Source: Acidobacteriota bacterium
GTDB lineage: Bacteria > Acidobacteriota > Blastocatellia > RBC074
Reading direction: 5' to 3'
Length of the DNA: 64,000 bases
Assembly (NCBI GenBank): GCA_016196035.1
Contig: JACPYM010000069.1
Span: forward strand, 1-64,000
Shown piece by piece: positions 63,376 through 64,000 of this stretch; position 1 is the first letter of the stretch; every line of letters starts with the position of its first letter. A program made the position numbers and the translations under genes. The notes beneath the pieces are model-generated. The model worked only from the letters and a program-made list of their open reading frames with translations, was not told the origin of the DNA and made no database searches.

Positions 63376-64000
63376 ATGATCACAATTGATGGTTCATTCG
63401 GCGAAGGCGGCGGCCAAATCCTGCGCACCTCCCTGGCCCTCTCGTTAGTCACCGGCCAGCCCTTCCGCATCGAGAAGATTCGCGCGGGGCGCAAAAATCC
63501 GGGGCTGTTGCGGCAGCATCTGACGGCGGTCAATGCCGCGCAACAAATCAGCCAGGCGGCGGTCGAAGGCGCGGGCATCGGTTCGACGCAATTGAGCTTC
63601 ACGCCCGGCGAAATCACGCCCGGTGAATACGCCTTTGCTGTCGGCACGGCGGGCAGTACGACGCTGGTGTTGCAAACCGTCTTGCCGTCGTTGTTGCGCG
63701 CGCGCGCTGAGAGCCGCTTGACGCTCGAAGGCGGGACGCACAATCCCTTTGCGCCGCCGTTTAACTTTTTGGTCAAGGCCTTTCTGCCGCTGCTCAACCG
63801 GTTGGGTGCCCGCGTAGAAGCGACGCTCGCGCGGTACGGGTTTTATCCGGCGGGCGGCGGCAAGCTTGAAATTCGCATCGCACCTGCCAGCCAACTCACG
63901 CCCTTTGAATTGCTGGAACGCGGCGAGATCGTCGGGCGGCGCGCACAGGCGCTGGTCGCCAATCTGCCGCGTTCAGTGGGCGAGCGCGAGTTGAAAGTCA
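63376..64000 (+). CDS. rtcA: RNA 3'-terminal phosphate cyclase, 5' part (runs off window)
   Basis: The first ~208 residues of an ATP-dependent enzyme that converts RNA 3'-phosphate to a 2',3'-cyclic phosphate. MITIDGSFGEGGGQILRTSL is the RtcA start; the GEGGGQ loop binds phosphate. RKNPGLLRQHLTAVNAAQ, TAGSTTLVLQTVLPSLL, GTHNPFAPPFNFLVKAFLP and RYGFYPAGGGKLEIRIAPA all match. The C-terminus, with the catalytic His region, is beyond base 64000. No RtcB or RtcR gene is in the window. ATG 63376 is the family start although the ribosome site is weak. Confidence 0.92.
   Translation, partial: MITIDGSFGEGGGQILRTSLALSLVTGQPFRIEKIRAGRKNPGLLRQHLTAVNAAQQISQAAVEGAGIGSTQLSFTPGEITPGEYAFAVGTAGSTTLVLQTVLPSLLRARAESRLTLEGGTHNPFAPPFNFLVKAFLPLLNRLGARVEATLARYGFYPAGGGKLEIRIAPASQLTPFELLERGEIVGRRAQALVANLPRSVGERELKV

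Overview
The window looks like a chromosomal segment of a moderately GC-rich soil-type bacterium, most likely an acidobacterium (class Blastocatellia is my best guess, from gene content only). The pointers are four very large TonB-dependent receptors, three of the Oar-like type with an N-terminal carboxypeptidase-regulatory-like domain, two DUF1501 proteins, a PSD1-type cytochrome/DUF1549/DUF1553 protein, an ASPIC/UnbV FG-GAP lipoprotein, a giant two-component propeller sensor kinase, a multihaem cytochrome fused to TPRs, and many intergenic perfect hairpins. No tRNA, rRNA or CRISPR array was seen.

Layout. Positions 1-1486 hold the decayed end of an IS256-type transposase next to a truncated gene. 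From 1558 to 21801 nearly everything is on the minus strand and reads as a carbohydrate/sugar-acid utilisation locus: secreted clan GH-A glycosidase, SDR, MFS transporter, enolase-superfamily protein, RraA-like aldolase, Na+/solute symporter, LamG protein, aldo/keto reductase, TonB receptor, DUF1501 protein, second TonB receptor and a LacI regulator. Near-identical operator-like palindromes lie in front of the second receptor and of lacI. Positions 21932-28133 are accessory: a DEDDh exonuclease, an AbiEi antitoxin whose AbiEii toxin has an internal deletion, two secreted proteins, a 3-hydroxyisobutyrate-dehydrogenase-type reductase and an Rpn-type nuclease. Positions 28144-37286 carry two more TonB receptors, the UnbV lipoprotein and a double AhpD-like protein. 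Positions 37410-38672 encode a DUF3179 membrane protein with an in-frame UGA exactly where the family has the first Cys of its CxxC motif, followed at once by a SECIS-like hairpin with a GGUCU loop. It is very probably a selenoprotein.

Positions 40452-44251 are a response regulator and its 14-repeat propeller histidine kinase. They are followed by a vanadium haloperoxidase and a five-haem cytochrome/TPR membrane protein. Positions 49928-53437 (plus strand) are the dTDP-L-rhamnose pathway in order rfbB-A-C-D, with odd heptamer repeats in two of the spacers. Positions 53587-59406 hold the PSD1/DUF1501 pair with a beta-propeller protein and a VapBC pair between them. An AT-richer Fic gene follows, then a gene remnant and terminator, a sorbosone-dehydrogenase-like protein, a small ORF, an HNH endonuclease broken by two stop codons, and the 5' part of an RNA 3'-phosphate cyclase that runs off the window.

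Recurring theme: the spacers carry several families of perfect or near-perfect inverted repeats (17160, 32438, 33859, 40207, 41116, 49711). They look like REP/MITE-type non-autonomous elements. Two of them share the same core.
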